Positions 46,137 through 58,200 of a stretch of 64,000 nucleotides of DNA are shown in pieces. A program made the translations under genes and the position numbers. The notes beneath the pieces were generated by a model that did not search any database, was not told the DNA's origin, and worked only from the letters and a program-made list of their open reading frames with translations. Source of the DNA: Trichosporon coremiiforme (Eukaryota > Basidiomycota > Tremellomycetes > Trichosporonales > Trichosporonaceae); the NCBI GenBank assembly GCA_039545355.1, contig BCJJ01000013.1, forward strand, positions 1,287,980 to 1,351,979. The letters are read 5' to 3'. How positions within the stretch are numbered: the stretch's first letter is position 1; every line of letters starts with the position of its first letter.

Positions 46137-46667
46137 TCATCGTCGTCCAGGGGCGGTCAGCTGGACGAGAGCCTTGACGACGTCGCCCTTCTCCGCGCGG
46201 AGGGCAGCCTGCGCCTCCTCCTTCGAGACACCGAGCTCCTTGACCTGCATGTCAGCTTCAGTATCAAGCGACGTTCAGCTGGTCCGAACTCCACATAGTC
46301 GAACAATCCTCCGGCTACCGCTAGGTTGGGCAGCGTCGCGTTCCTGAGGCCATCGTTACTCACGATGAGATCAACATCGGCACCCTTCACCTCCTCGGCG
46401 GGCTTGACGTCGAGTGACTCAAGAGCCTTGGCGGCCTTCGCACCCTCCTCGCGCTTGATTTTCCGGCGCTCAAGGTTCAGAGCAGAGTCCTCGAGCTTGT
46501 CTGGGTTCCCGTTAGCCTCCACTTCTGACACGGGGAAAGATTGTCATTCGAACGCACTCTTAACGTAGGAGCCACCGTCGGCGAACTGCGGTCAGTTATC
46601 AAACGAGGCACTTGTAACTCACGTCCATGATGACTTCGCCCTGGGGAACACGTCCAGTAGAGGCCAT
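46137..46667 (-). CDS. HYPK-like UBA protein, NatA-associated
   Basis: Four exons on the minus strand: 46667-46623, 46585-46558, 46500-46364 and 46244-46137, 105 aa. A short N-terminus with FADGGSYVK leads into a charged helix (LERRKIKREEGAKAAKALE). The C-terminal UBA domain follows from DVDLIVKELGVSKEEAQAAL to EKGDVVKALVQLTA. This layout matches HYPK, a small partner of the NatA N-terminal acetyltransferase on ribosomes, whose UBA docks on Naa15 and whose upstream helix reaches the Naa10 active site. The exons are tiny (28 nt for the second), so automated models may miss it. It is head-to-head with BRO1, 225 bp apart. Alternative: a NAC-alpha-like UBA protein, less likely because no NAC domain is present. 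Confidence 0.82.
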
Positions 46668-46892
46668 TTTCGGATTGTTGTTGTTGGTTGGGACTTTCCG
46701 GCGGCTCGTAGCAATGTCGGTGTCAGAAGTTGCCGCCTGGCCACCCGTCAGTCGAATTGATTCCGCGGGTCAGGGCCGAGTTTAAGGCCCCGCACAGCGA
46801 TGACCATACGTATGACTGTGAACAAGGGCTCAGTGACGTCTCACACAGCCATCTGGCCACCCTGCTTGTCCGCATCATCCACCTCGAACAAC
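46668..46892. promoter_or_regulatory. Compact divergent promoter of the HYPK-like gene and BRO1
   Basis: Only 225 bp separate the two start codons, so both genes must share core promoter DNA. No clear TATA was seen. Confidence 0.55.
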
Positions 46893-49800
46893 ATGGCGCA
46901 CCAGTCACCATTGATAGCCATCCCGCGCAAGACGACGACCGATGCGGACTGGGCCGGCCCCGTGCGCGCCACCATTGCCCACTCCTTCGGCGAGTCCCCG
47001 GACTCGTACTCGGAGGAGATCTCGGCGCTGCAGCGCTGCCGCCAAGACGCCGTCCGGGGCGCGGGCAGCGACACAACGGGTAAGCTTCCTTCTCGACTTC
47101 TTAGAGCAAGCTGACCTTTCCGCAGCTAGGGATCTGCTCTACAAGTACTTCGGACAGCTCGAGCTGCTAGAACTGAGGTTCGCGGAGATCAAAGTGTCCT
47201 TTGGATGGTGAGTGGTGGCAAGTAGCGGGCCCAACGACGGTAAGCTAACACACAGGAACGATGCGTTCACCGGCAAGCTCACGACTCAGACGTCGCTGGC
47301 TTATGAGAAGGCCTCGATTATCCACCTCCTTGCCTCTGTACTCTCGTCATTGGCAGCGAACCAGTCCCGAGCAGACCCGGAGGGCCTGAAGCGGGCATAC
47401 TTCAATGCCCGAGCCACAGCAGGCATGCTGACCTACATCAACGAGAACTTCCTGCACGCACCCTCGACTGATCTCTCGCGAGATGTCGTTCACTTCCTGA
47501 TCAACCTGATGCTCGCCCAGGCGACCGAGATCTTCATGGAGAAGCTTGTCGATGAGAAGAAGGCCGCAGGACTTGTCGCGCGGACAGCGAACCAGGTCGC
47601 CAGCATGTACAACGCGCTCGTCGACGAGATGAAGGAGCACCAGGGCAAGGGCATCTTCGACCGGAACTGGATGAGCATCCTGCAGTGCAAGCAGAAGTAC
47701 TACGCCTCGGTCGCGCAGTTCTACAAGGCCAAGGCGGACGACGCCGCTGGCAAGCACGGTGCCGCGCTAGCTCGTTACAAGCTGGCGGACGACCTCGGCT
47801 ACGAGGCGAAGCGCTTCGCGAACAACTTCAACTACAACTTTGTCGCCACTGCTTCTCCCACGCTTCCGACTGACGCTGGGTCCTCGCTCGTGGAGCTCTG
47901 CAAGGCGCACTCGGCGGCATGTGTGGAAGCCAAGGCCCAGGCCACGAAGGACAACGACCTCATTTACCACGACGCCCTCCCGAGTGAGGCTTCCCTGCCT
48001 GCGATCGAGAAGCTTCCTCCGGCTACGCCAGTCACCATCCAAGATGTCTACGGCAACCAGGAGGTTTCCAAGCTTATCGGCCCCGACATGTTCGCTCGCC
48101 TCATCCCGTTGGCGGTCCACGAGTCGGCGTCCGTGTATTCGGAAGAGAAGGCGAAGCTTGCCCGCGGAGAGGTTGAGCGTGTTGAGATCTCAGAGGCGGA
48201 GATCAGGGGTGCTCTCGAGCACCTGGGCTTCCCCGCCATAGTGTCGCGATGGCGCAAGCTGGCTGACGGTGACGACGAGGACGAGGACATCTCGCTGCCT
48301 GGCGAAATCGTGCGTATCGCGAACGAGGTGCGGGACGCCGGATCGACCGATGCGCAGGTGCGGAAGCTCGAGGGTGAGCGTGCCCGCTTCGAGCACGAGC
48401 TTCAGTCTCTCAGCACCTCGCTCGACAACGAGAGCCGCGAGTGTGAGCGCGCACGCGCAAAGTACAACCCGAACTTCACCCAGACGCCCTCGGGGCCGCT
48501 CACGAACCACTACCGCCAGACCATTTCTCAGAACCTGCAAGCGCTCCAGAGCGCCACCAACGCCGACCAGCAGATCATCGGTCTCTGGCGCGAGATCCAG
48601 CCGGCGATCGCCAGCTTGAAGGGTGGCCCCGAGGGTCTGCAAGCTCAGGCGCGCGATGTCGCCGCTGGGAAGAACAAGCAGGCCGAGGTGCCACAGGGCG
48701 TCTCGCTTCTCGACCTCCAGGACGAGGAGCAGGTGACGCAGCGCCTGGATGCGGGCGAGCAGGAGGAGCTCCACAAGGGTGCCAAGGACGCGCAGGAGCG
48801 TCTCGACCGTCTGCACAAGATCCGCCGTGAGCGTGATGACGTTCTGAAGGACTTGAAGGAGAAGGTAAGCTTACGAATCTTCGTCTGATAGCTGACAATC
48901 AGATCCAGAACGATGACGTCTCGAACCTGCTCCTGCTGAACCGCCGTTCGCAGAACGTCGAGCCGCAGCTCTTCGCCTCTGAGCTTGAGAAGTTCCGTCC
49001 GTACCAGTCCCGCCTCGCCGCGGCCGTGAACGCGAGCAAGCAGATCGTGACGGAGTTGGAGGGCATCGTCTCTCGCGTTGAGAAGGGGCAGGGTGTGCGT
49101 CGCCACGCGCGCAGCGACAAGGAGCGTGCCAAGCGGTTGCGCGACTGGGAGCGCGGCCTCGAGAAGGCAGGTGCCCAGCACGCTGAGGTCGTCGCTGGCC
49201 TCTCGAAGGGACTCGGATACTACGAGAGCCTGGACCGCGTGGTATCCGACATTGCGCGTGAGGTGAAGGGCTTCGTCCACCAGCGCGACAGCGAGCGCAG
49301 CCGCCTCGTCTCGGAGCTTGAGACACGGCAGCGTATCGCCGGCGCTGGAGCCGGCAGCAGCCCGTCACCCGCCTCGCGAGACATTGGCAGCCAGCTCGCC
49401 GGTCTCAGCCTGAACGCCCCCACCGTTACGCCCGGTGCGCCGCCCGCTCCGCCTAAGCCGTCGTCGCCGTATGCGCCGCCGAAGCCCTCCTCTCCTGCCA
49501 GCAACCCGTACGACTTCAGCGCTCTCTCGAGTCTGTCAAATGCGCCGAGCTCGTTCCAGACTGGCTCTCCCGCCCCGCCGCCGCCAAACCGCTCAACCAG
49601 CGGTGGGTACCCCTCCTTCCCCAGTGTGCCGTCGGGTGTCCCGAGCTCGTCACCGTCCGCGCCTTACCCGCCTCCGCCAAAGCCACAGGGAAGCTACCCG
49701 CCTCCTCCCGGTCAGCAGTCGTCGCCGTACCCTGCCCCGCCGCAGCAGCCGCAGAGCACGGGCAGTTCGTACGCTCCTCCTCCCCAGCAGCCCCAGAGCA

Positions 49801-50291
49801 CCGGCAGCTCGTACACGCCAAGTTACCCATCGCATCCGTCGCCTCAGCACTCGTACTCTGCCCAGCAGCCGCAGTCCACCGGCGGTAGCTACTCAGCCTA
49901 CCCCGCCCCGCCGAAACCGACGTCGTACGGCGCGTACCCCCCTCCGCCGCCGAAGCCGACGTACTCGTACTCGTCTCCGCCACCCCAGCCCTCGGGCCAG
50001 AGCCAGCCGCAGTACCAGCCTCCTCCTCAGCAGTACGGCAGCCAGCCTCAGTACCAGCCCCCTCCTCAACAGCAGTACCAGCCGCCTCCCCAGCAGCAGC
50101 AGTATCAGCCTCCGGGCCAGCAGCCGCAGTATCAACCCCCTCAGCAGTATGGGCAACAGTATCAGCCCCCGTCTGGAGGGCAGCAGTACCAACCCCCTCC
50201 CGGAGGACAGCCGCAGTACCAGCCCCCGTCCGGAGGTCAGCCACAGTATCAGCCTCCGCCCGGACAGTACGGGTACCCTCAGTACCGCTAG
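46893..50291 (+). CDS. BRO1: BRO1-domain ESCRT-associated protein (Bro1/ALIX family)
   Basis: Four exons: 46893-47079, 47126-47207, 47256-48864 and 48903-50291, 1,088 aa. The start HQSPLIAIPRKTT and RDLLYKYFGQLELLELRF are typical of fungal Bro1. The BRO1 domain (about 1-375) continues with LTYINENFLHAPSTDLSRDV and ends after the YHDALPS region. The coiled V domain (about 385-750) contains LPPATPVTIQDVYGNQEVSK and long charged helices. The C-terminal about 300 residues are Pro/Gln/Tyr/Ser-rich with many QYQPP repeats. Bro1 binds the ESCRT-III subunit Snf7 on endosomes and recruits a deubiquitinase during multivesicular body sorting. The paralogue Rim20 shares the first two domains; the SPLIAIP start and long proline-rich tail favour Bro1. 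Confidence 0.9.
50010..50270 (+). repeat. Coding repeat for QYQPP(P) in the BRO1 tail
   Basis: The 3' end of BRO1 encodes about ten imperfect Gln-Tyr-Gln-Pro-Pro units, with DNA unit close to CAGTACCAGCCCCCT. Units near the end are extended by a (S/P)GGQ linker. This suggests recent tandem expansion. Confidence 0.9.
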
Positions 50292-52580
50292 GCCGTTAAA
50301 CGTTTATTATGCATAGCGTGAAGGAGGCATTTGGTGGTGCACGGACGATGGTCGCTCAATCGCCCCGTCGTCACGGTGTGACCGTAGACTCAAGTGCCAC
50401 TGCCACCACTCTTCGAGAGAGTGCAGCGGCCGCGAACACGCTCCGTGGTTACGTTCACGATCGTGCCATCAGCGTGCTTCAGGAAGGAGAGTCCTGGGGT
50501 CCTCATGTAAATGTGACGATACAGAAGCGCTTTACGAAGATTGTACGGCATAGCTTATTTCGAGGTCTGCGCGGAAGTGAGGACCTGGTCGGCCTCGCTG
50601 TTTCGATCCGAGCCGCACTACTCTTCTGTGCTCTAAACTGCACTCATTCTCTGGAATCAACACTTCGGCTTGCACTTGCAGTGCGCTTTCTTGTGCTCCG
50701 TACTACATCCCCCAGCCAGACGGGTGGTGGTAAGATTCCGACTGAGCATGAGTACTGGAACCAGCTGGCTTAAGCGGTAACCGCTCATCGAGAGCCTCCA
50801 TTTTCCCGCACGTACGCACACCCACGTACCTTGCGCTAAGCACTGCAAGCATTGCTGGAACTGCAAACACGCATGTAGCGCATGGCACTGATCGTTGGAA
50901 TCGGCAGGCGGCACTACCGAGGGGCCGTCAACCATTGCAGCCAACATTGCCTACACAGCCAGAGCAGTCAGAGCAGACATGGGACTAACGGCCAGGGCAG
51001 GGATGGCAAGGGAGAGTGGGAAGACGAAACCCTGGCGGAAACGACCCGGCACGCTCCCCTCCCTCCCTCCCCTACTTCCTCACCCCAGACGGGGTAGCCC
51101 GCGAGAGGCGGTGCGCAGTGCGCACGGTACGAGTATGCTTCACATGCTTCACCGCATCTCACTGTCGGTCCGTAGGCTCGGTCAGAGGGGTGTGGGGGGT
51201 GTTTCGGGGTCCTCCTTGCTCTGCACGGCGCACGCATTTCAGAATTACTCGATAGGATCCAGTGGGAAACGGGTATGATGGGAACCGAGTCGGTGGTATC
51301 GCCCCTCTTTCTACCCTAACTGCCCTCCTTGTGTCTCTGAAAGTCTCACAACATGGGCTGTGGGGGGACGAAGGGGGATGGCTGATCATCTTTGAGGCTG
51401 AGACGTCTGAGACAATCCGCAGTGAGACAGGCAGTCATGAGAGCGTCCATGTCTCCGTGGGAGTGGGAGACACATGAATCCCTGCAATTCTTCCATCGTC
51501 GCATCGGCAGATAGAACATTGCAATGATGAGAAGGGGATAGGGGGTGACGCGACGAAACACTTGCCCGGATGTGGAAACTTGGCTTCTGTCACAGGTTCC
51601 AGCTGACCTTGGGATTCATTAGCAGGAATAGATGCAGCTGTAGCTGGATGGCGTCAGTGGCACTTGATAAACTCTGAGACGTCCTCTCCGCTGCTGGAGC
51701 TGGAGCTGGAGCTGAAGCAGGAGCGTCACTGATTCCAGCCGGTTCCCACTCCACTCAGTGTCACTCACTGGAAATCGCACAGCGGAGGAAAGCAGCCAGC
51801 TCCACTCGTTCGTTTATCTTGCGCGCAGTTGTTGGCTGTGCAGACCGCCACCTACACGCAGTGAGGACGAGTGCGACGCCAGCTGTGCTCGAATCGATAT
51901 CATTCCCACTCCAACGCCACATCCGGACGAGGCACCGAGACTCAAGGCTGCAGCTGGGCGGAGCGTCGACTGATGTGCCCGGCAGGTCCAGCATACAGAA
52001 GGCACTGAGCCTACCGAGGTGCAAAACACGACACGAGCACAGCCTCTACGCTGCCCCTGGGTATGAAACGCCAGCGTTGGCTTCGAGTGCCAACTCTAAT
52101 GTCCGCCGTTGTTCCTGCACGATGTTAGAACATCGCGTGCACTCCGATCTCTGCCAACCGTCAACTTCCGCTCCAGCAACGCTACTCCAGCGTTACCAGC
52201 CGCTGGAATGCTGCTGGCGGCGCTGCCGCCGAAAGAAGTGCCGACGACGTCACAGACAGCTGAACGGGCTGCCGAGGCGTTGCCAGCGAGACTGTCACTC
52301 ATGAACCCAAGGTGACACCGTGACCTTTCGGCACGCGACACGGACTGAGCTTGTAATGTCACGGCGTGATGTTCTGGTTGTTCTGAGCTGCGAGAGCGGC
52401 CCAGACCCGCCATCTTGCTCGATCTTCGATGTTAAGACAATGTGCCACTAGCCCCGACTGCAGCGACCGCTGCAGCTACGAGCGGTACTTGACCAGTTCG
52501 GAACAAGCCCAAGCATGCCAGAGGCAGTCACCCACCTCGTCTTTCAGAAGTTCGGAATAACTGCCCAACTCTTACGCACT

Positions 52581-52616
52581 ACGCACCACCTGAACGCACC
52601 ACCTGAACGCACCTAA
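52581..52616 (+). repeat. 13-bp tandem repeat ACGCACCACCTGA, about 2.6 copies
   Basis: Two perfect copies (52581-52593, 52594-52606) and a partial third are read directly. Confidence 0.85.
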
Positions 52617-54411
52617 ATGGCCCACTCGACCAGGACTCCCAGGCTGGATCCAGCACGCTCACTGGATCACTGGACCGAGCACAGACACGCGTGTGGGTGA
52701 ACGCGGGTTCGGGTCGGGATCCAAATGCGTCTACGGGACGAATTACTGTTCCTTCTCGTTCCTTACGGTACATCTCGCCGCGCTCGGCGGTCTCAGACGG
52801 CCCCAGTCTCCCCCAACAATGGATGAGATCTCGTCACGTCTCCCGATGACAGGCTGTTCTCGGTTCTAACCACCATGGCACACCATGGCACCGACCGAGA
52901 CTGCGCCTCGAATGACTGGGTCATGTGGAGATGAGCGAGTAGCGGTCCACAGTAGCCCATAGGCAAGCACGGCGAGGTCTCACTGCCCCCCTCGACATCT
53001 TGACGGAGTACTCGGGCACATGTAGTGCCTCTCTCTCGGCATATAGAGCTTGATCCTTGTGTCGCCGACAAACATCGCTCAATAGCAGCTGGCAGCCAGA
53101 AGAGCCAGCGCGTTTGTCGTGCAAGATAGCGAAAATACCGGGAGACCAATCTCGGGAGAGCACCCCGCGGTCCCCCCCCGCGTCCCCCGGCGTCCTGACT
53201 ACGCGGACGTACGACACGGAACAAGGTTCATCGGAACATTTTTCAGTCTCTTGGTGCGTCCACTTTCCGGACCGAACGGGGCCGGCGTGTCCTGCCCGAC
53301 TGTACGACGCCTGGTCAGGCAAAACATGGCGAAAGCGTGGTGCGCGTGGTAGATCGCACGACACCTCCCAGCAGGTAGAGTAAGTACTATGCAGATCTCT
53401 GAATGGGACTGGAGACGGTTACTGACGGCGCTGCGCGGCGAGCAACGACTGAATGCAGTGGCCCAGAGGCCCCAGAGGGGGAATGGACTGTGGGCCAGAC
53501 AATACAGCGAAAGGGCCTGCAATGTGCGGCCCTTAGACATGCGCCCCGAGCTCGCGTTCCGCGCTTCCTAGTGTGCTCAATTCCTTCCCCGCTCTGGACA
53601 CCATGCGCCGCGCGCTCAAAATGGACCAGACTGTGTGCGCTGTGCAGAAGAAAGCCCAGGCTGGTCCAGTCCGCCTGGCCGCGCCGGCGACGGAGTCCAA
53701 GACGCTAGCCCGCGCCCAGACTGTAGAATGTGGCCAAGGCCGCGCCCAGTAATGTCAAGACGGCTAAGCCTTAGTATTCTGTGCTTAAGCACTCAACTTC
53801 TCTAGGCAGACTCTCCAGGCGCGCCGATCAGTCATTTGCCCCAGTCTGCCAGGCTTGCCCCACACTTCAACCCTCCGCACAAAGCTCATGGCGCCTCATT
53901 CATGCGAGCTTACTGCATTTTTCTGGCGCAGGCCGGCGCATACCATACGCCGCATACGTCGCACTGCAGCGCCCTGCTTGCGCTTCTTCCACCCAGATCT
54001 CGGAGTCTGGCGAGGACCGAGTGCGCCGAGTGGGATGAGATCTGCCGATCTGCCTGGCAAAGGAGGATGATCAGGAGACAGAGGAGGGACAGACGGAACG
54101 TGATGCGGCACGCTGTCGGACGCCCGTGGGAATGGATCCGGATCGGAGTAAGGGCAGTGGGGGATCGGTTGCACGCGTCGAGGGGTTGAGGGATCGATGT
54201 CTGTGAGGGGATCGAGTATGCATAGGATCCAGCTACGACATGGGGAGGACGAAGATGGGACTTGCACTGCACGACGAAAGCACAAAGACGGTTTACGCGA
54301 CCCTGAGGGCAAGGACTGGTTGACGACCCTGCCCTGTGTGCCCTGCTTTCCCTGGCATGGCCCTGGCCATCCCTGCAGGCCCGCCGTGACCATGCCTACC
54401 CGCGTCGTTGC

Positions 54412-54490
54412 ACCCAGCACCCAGTACCCAGTCCCAGTACCCAGTGCCCAGCCATGACAGCCATGCCAGCCATGCCAGCCAGTACCCACC
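54412..54490 (+). repeat. Compound CCCAGTAC / CAGCCATGC minisatellite
   Basis: Several CCCAGTAC-like units are followed by CAGCCATGC-like units, then a return to CAGTACCC. It lies near the start of the C/T-rich leader of the large gene. Confidence 0.8.
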
Positions 54491-55236
54491 GCTCTCTCTA
54501 GCGATGTCCTGTAGCCTACAACCTGCACCTGCCTCAGTTCGCGCCGTCGCGCCGTCGTCTCGAGTCCACGTCCCACTACCGCCAGCAGCAGTGCTCTCAG
54601 CTGTCGTAACACTGTACAATCCTCCTACTCCTCCTCGTATCCTGTCCATCTAATCGAAACCCGTACTTCCTTCGGCTCCCTCCCCCTGCATCTCACTCGA
54701 CATCGGCCTGCCGGTTCAGATCCGTGCCCCCCTCGCCTGTCGCCCAACCGTCGGCGCGATCCCCCTGTCACACCGGCACGACGACGGACCGACATCGACC
54801 GTGCAGTGTGCAGCTGCAGCGTGCGTCGGTACTGAAAAGCTCGAGTAACCCACCCACCGGACGGTCCGAGTAGCGGATTAGGACGTGCCTCGAACGCTTA
54901 ATAGAGGGGTTCCCTACAGTGGTCTTTCAGTGGTCCTACAGTGGGTCACAGTTGGCTAATCCCTGATTAGCCCGGGTGTTCGATTAGCTTTGTAATCTGG
55001 CGGGTGTCCCCCTCCCTTGCGTTCCCCTTGTTCCCTGTCCGCCGTCTCTGGGTCTGCCTGCGTGTTCGTGTCGTGTCGGGTGATTGATTCCCTGCCCCTA
55101 GCGTCTAGCGTCGACGCTCACTCGTAGCTCAGCCCCGAGCCCAGAGCCAGATTCACCAGTGCAGTCAACCGGCGAGCATCCACCACCACCTACCGAACAG
55201 CCGGTGCATCGCATCGCATCCCATTCCAATTCTACC

Positions 55237-58200
55237 ATGGCGTCGTCCTCACCAACACACGCGCCAGTCACTCCTGCTGCACCCTCAGTCTCCGAGGACG
55301 ACTTCAGGTCGCTGTCAAACGACGACACCTACATGGACATTGTCGACGACGGCCGACAGTTGACACAGCACACTTCGTTGTCCCCAGGCACGGCAACCAC
55401 CCTTGCTCCAGAATTGGCTCGAGCCTCCGCGTCCACTGCAGCAGTGCACACGGACGCAGCGACTTCCCCCGCACAACCACCCTCATCCATCCCGCTCCCT
55501 CACCGTCCACTCGACCAAGTCACACAACCCAACCAACCTCCTCCCCGAGATCACCACCTTTTCTCTCAACCAAAACCCGACCCCGAGACCCCGACGGCCA
55601 GTGCGACCTCACCCCAAGGTAACGCCAGTGCATCCGCATCAGCAGCCATCTCCACTGCCAGCGCCGCCGACGTCCCAAGTGCATCAGGCCTTGCGACGGC
55701 ATCGGTTGCCCTCCCAGACGACTCACCCACTCTAGTCACGAGTGCTTCTGCCCCCGTCCCGCTGGCCGTACCCATAGCCTCTGCACCCTCTGTACCCTCT
55801 GTGCCGCCCGTGCCCGTGCCCTCACCCTCCGTCCCCTCTCTGCTGGCCTCTCAAGATACAGGCACATCGTCCTCAAACTCTCCTACCACCTCTACGACAC
55901 GAAGGCAGTCGGCCTTCCAGTACCCAACCTTCCACCTCGACTCGTTCAAGTCGCTGTCGTACGAATCCTTCACAAACCAGAGTTCTGCGTCCGCCAGCAC
56001 CGGGCCCAGCACCAGCGACATCGCAACCCCTCCCACCTCGGCATCGTTGATCCCTCCCCGTCTTCCCATCAGGTCGCCCTCCCCGACCTCTTCGTCTATA
56101 CTGAAGCAACCACAGGCTATAGACGTTGTCCGTGCGTCCAAAAGTGGGCAAGACATCTCAGATCATCGCGAATCCCAGCACGACGTGCAGGAACGAGCGC
56201 CAGAAGACTCTGCACCGACCACGGCCACGAACACTCCCCTGCTTTCGACCCCGGGCCTCCTCGACTCGCTCCCGATCCGTCGCACTTCGCTCGTCGGACC
56301 TCCCAGCCCTTCCTGGCCGTCCGTGCAAGAGCCTGTGCAGAGGCAGTCTGTTTCATCCGCGACTGCCCCTCCGCCGTCCCACCTGGGCTACCTCGTTGAC
56401 GCCGTGCCTGACGTCGAACAGAAGGTGCAGGAGCAGCAGCAGCAGCCTTCCCTTACGACCTCGCCCTCGACGACGACCCGACCACTGACGATCGTCACGG
56501 AAGCGGACAAGACGCCCGTCGTCCCATCCTCGCCAGCATCGCGTGCATCCGGAGCATCCGGAGGTGCCTCCGCATTCACTGACTCGCATCTCGCGTGGCC
56601 ACAGGGTCCGCGCCCGCCATCTGCTGCGCTGTCTGCGAGGGAAAGCATCTCTGCCGGAGCTAGCGGAAGCGTGCGTGACGTTCACGCCGATTCACCCTTG
56701 ACGCCTACCAACGCACAATTCGAGTTCCCTCCCCCCAGACTGGTCGATTCACCCAACGTCCCTCGTCGCCGAACGTTGATCGCGGCCAGCCACTCTCCGT
56801 CGGCTGTGCAGCTTGAGCTGCAGCAATCCCCGACTGCGCCGCCGCCTACGGCCCTGCCTACGTCGTCTGCACCTGATCAGCGAGTGCAGCCGCAGTCTCC
56901 GCAGCAGCTTCTTCTTCACCCGGAACGTCGATCATCGCTCCTGCCCCCCGCGAAGCGTGCATCATATTGCTCCACGACATCGTCGGCTCTTGAAGCGGCA
57001 GCTGCAGACGCTTCCAGTCTGGCACCGCCTATCGACCTGTCCTCGACGTCCAACTCGACGCCAAAGCGCACGAGCACCAGCACGATCAGTGCAGGGGACG
57101 CTCGACCTGGCTCACTCACACCCCGTGGTCGTGCATTACTGCCTTCATCGCCCCAGTCCCCTAACAGCTCGAGCGATCCGAGCCGCAAGTCCATCCAAAT
57201 GACCATGCCCATGCCTATGCCAATGCCCGTCCCGAATTCTGATCCGTCACGTCGGTCATCCACACACCATCCGACATCACCGTCGAAGAACGGGGCTGGC
57301 CTAGGTATCCAGAGCTACGAGCCCGCAGCTATTCGTCAAGTTCGCACTCGTTCGCCCGACCGCTCGTCTGCTCGCTACCAGACCTCGCCCGTGCCGAGCG
57401 GCAAGCAGTTCGACATGCCTACACCCAACGTCAGGAAGTCTGTCTCGGTCCCGCCGCCGTCAGGCTTCCAGCCCAGCCACCAGCCGGCCAAGTCGGCGTC
57501 CAACCTTCCCGCCATAGCAGGCCTCGCCGATGCTGGCCCCTACCCGACACCAGTAAACAACAATGCCCCTCTCGCTAAGGGCAGCGGAGGGGGAGGCTTT
57601 GCGCTGCCAGGGGACGTTTCCGGCCAGCCGGGTCCCCAAAAGCCGATCAAGCCCAATGAGGAGATCTGTCTCGAGTGCATGATGCGTGATCGCGACCTCG
57701 CCGACGTCGACGTCTCAGGACCAGGATGTTGGGAGCGTGACTCGAACGCTGCGTTCGAGGTCATGAAGGAGCGCGAAACCGAGGTTCTGCGCACCTTGGC
57801 GCAGGAAGATGCCCTCTCTCGTGCTTCTTTCGAGGCGTCAGTATGTACCGGCGAATCCGGCAGCACGCCGCGGTCTCACGTTAGCGCCCCAGCCCCAGAC
57901 GACACGTCTCGCAGCGCCGACGAGAAGCGTAAGCAGCTCAAGGAAGCTCGCCGAGCCCGCCGTGCCGAGCGGGATGCGCAGGTCGCGCGTGTCGGATGGC
58001 GCGGCTTCAAGTGGGAGGAGGGCCCCAGTGGCGAGGGTTTCCCCAAAGGCTTTGCCGGTACCCGACCTGGTGCTTTGACGGAGAAAGGCATCAAGAACGT
58101 CATGCAGATGGTGAGTTTTGCTTTCCGCGCAGAATAACTGACATGCAGTACCCTTCATCGTCTGCTCTGCGTTACCAGATCCTGCAGAACTACCTGCGCG

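Larger units (their letters stand above)
50292..55236. other. Gene-free stretch of about 4.9 kb upstream of the 1,728-aa gene
   Basis: No supported gene on either strand. The last about 600 bp (54640-55236) are C/T-rich on the plus strand and probably form the promoter and leader of the large gene. Repeats occur at 52581-52616 and 54412-54490. The rest has scattered short open frames with Cys/Ser/Arg-rich, shadow-like composition. A long regulatory region, a non-coding RNA or decayed DNA all remain possible. Confidence 0.5.
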
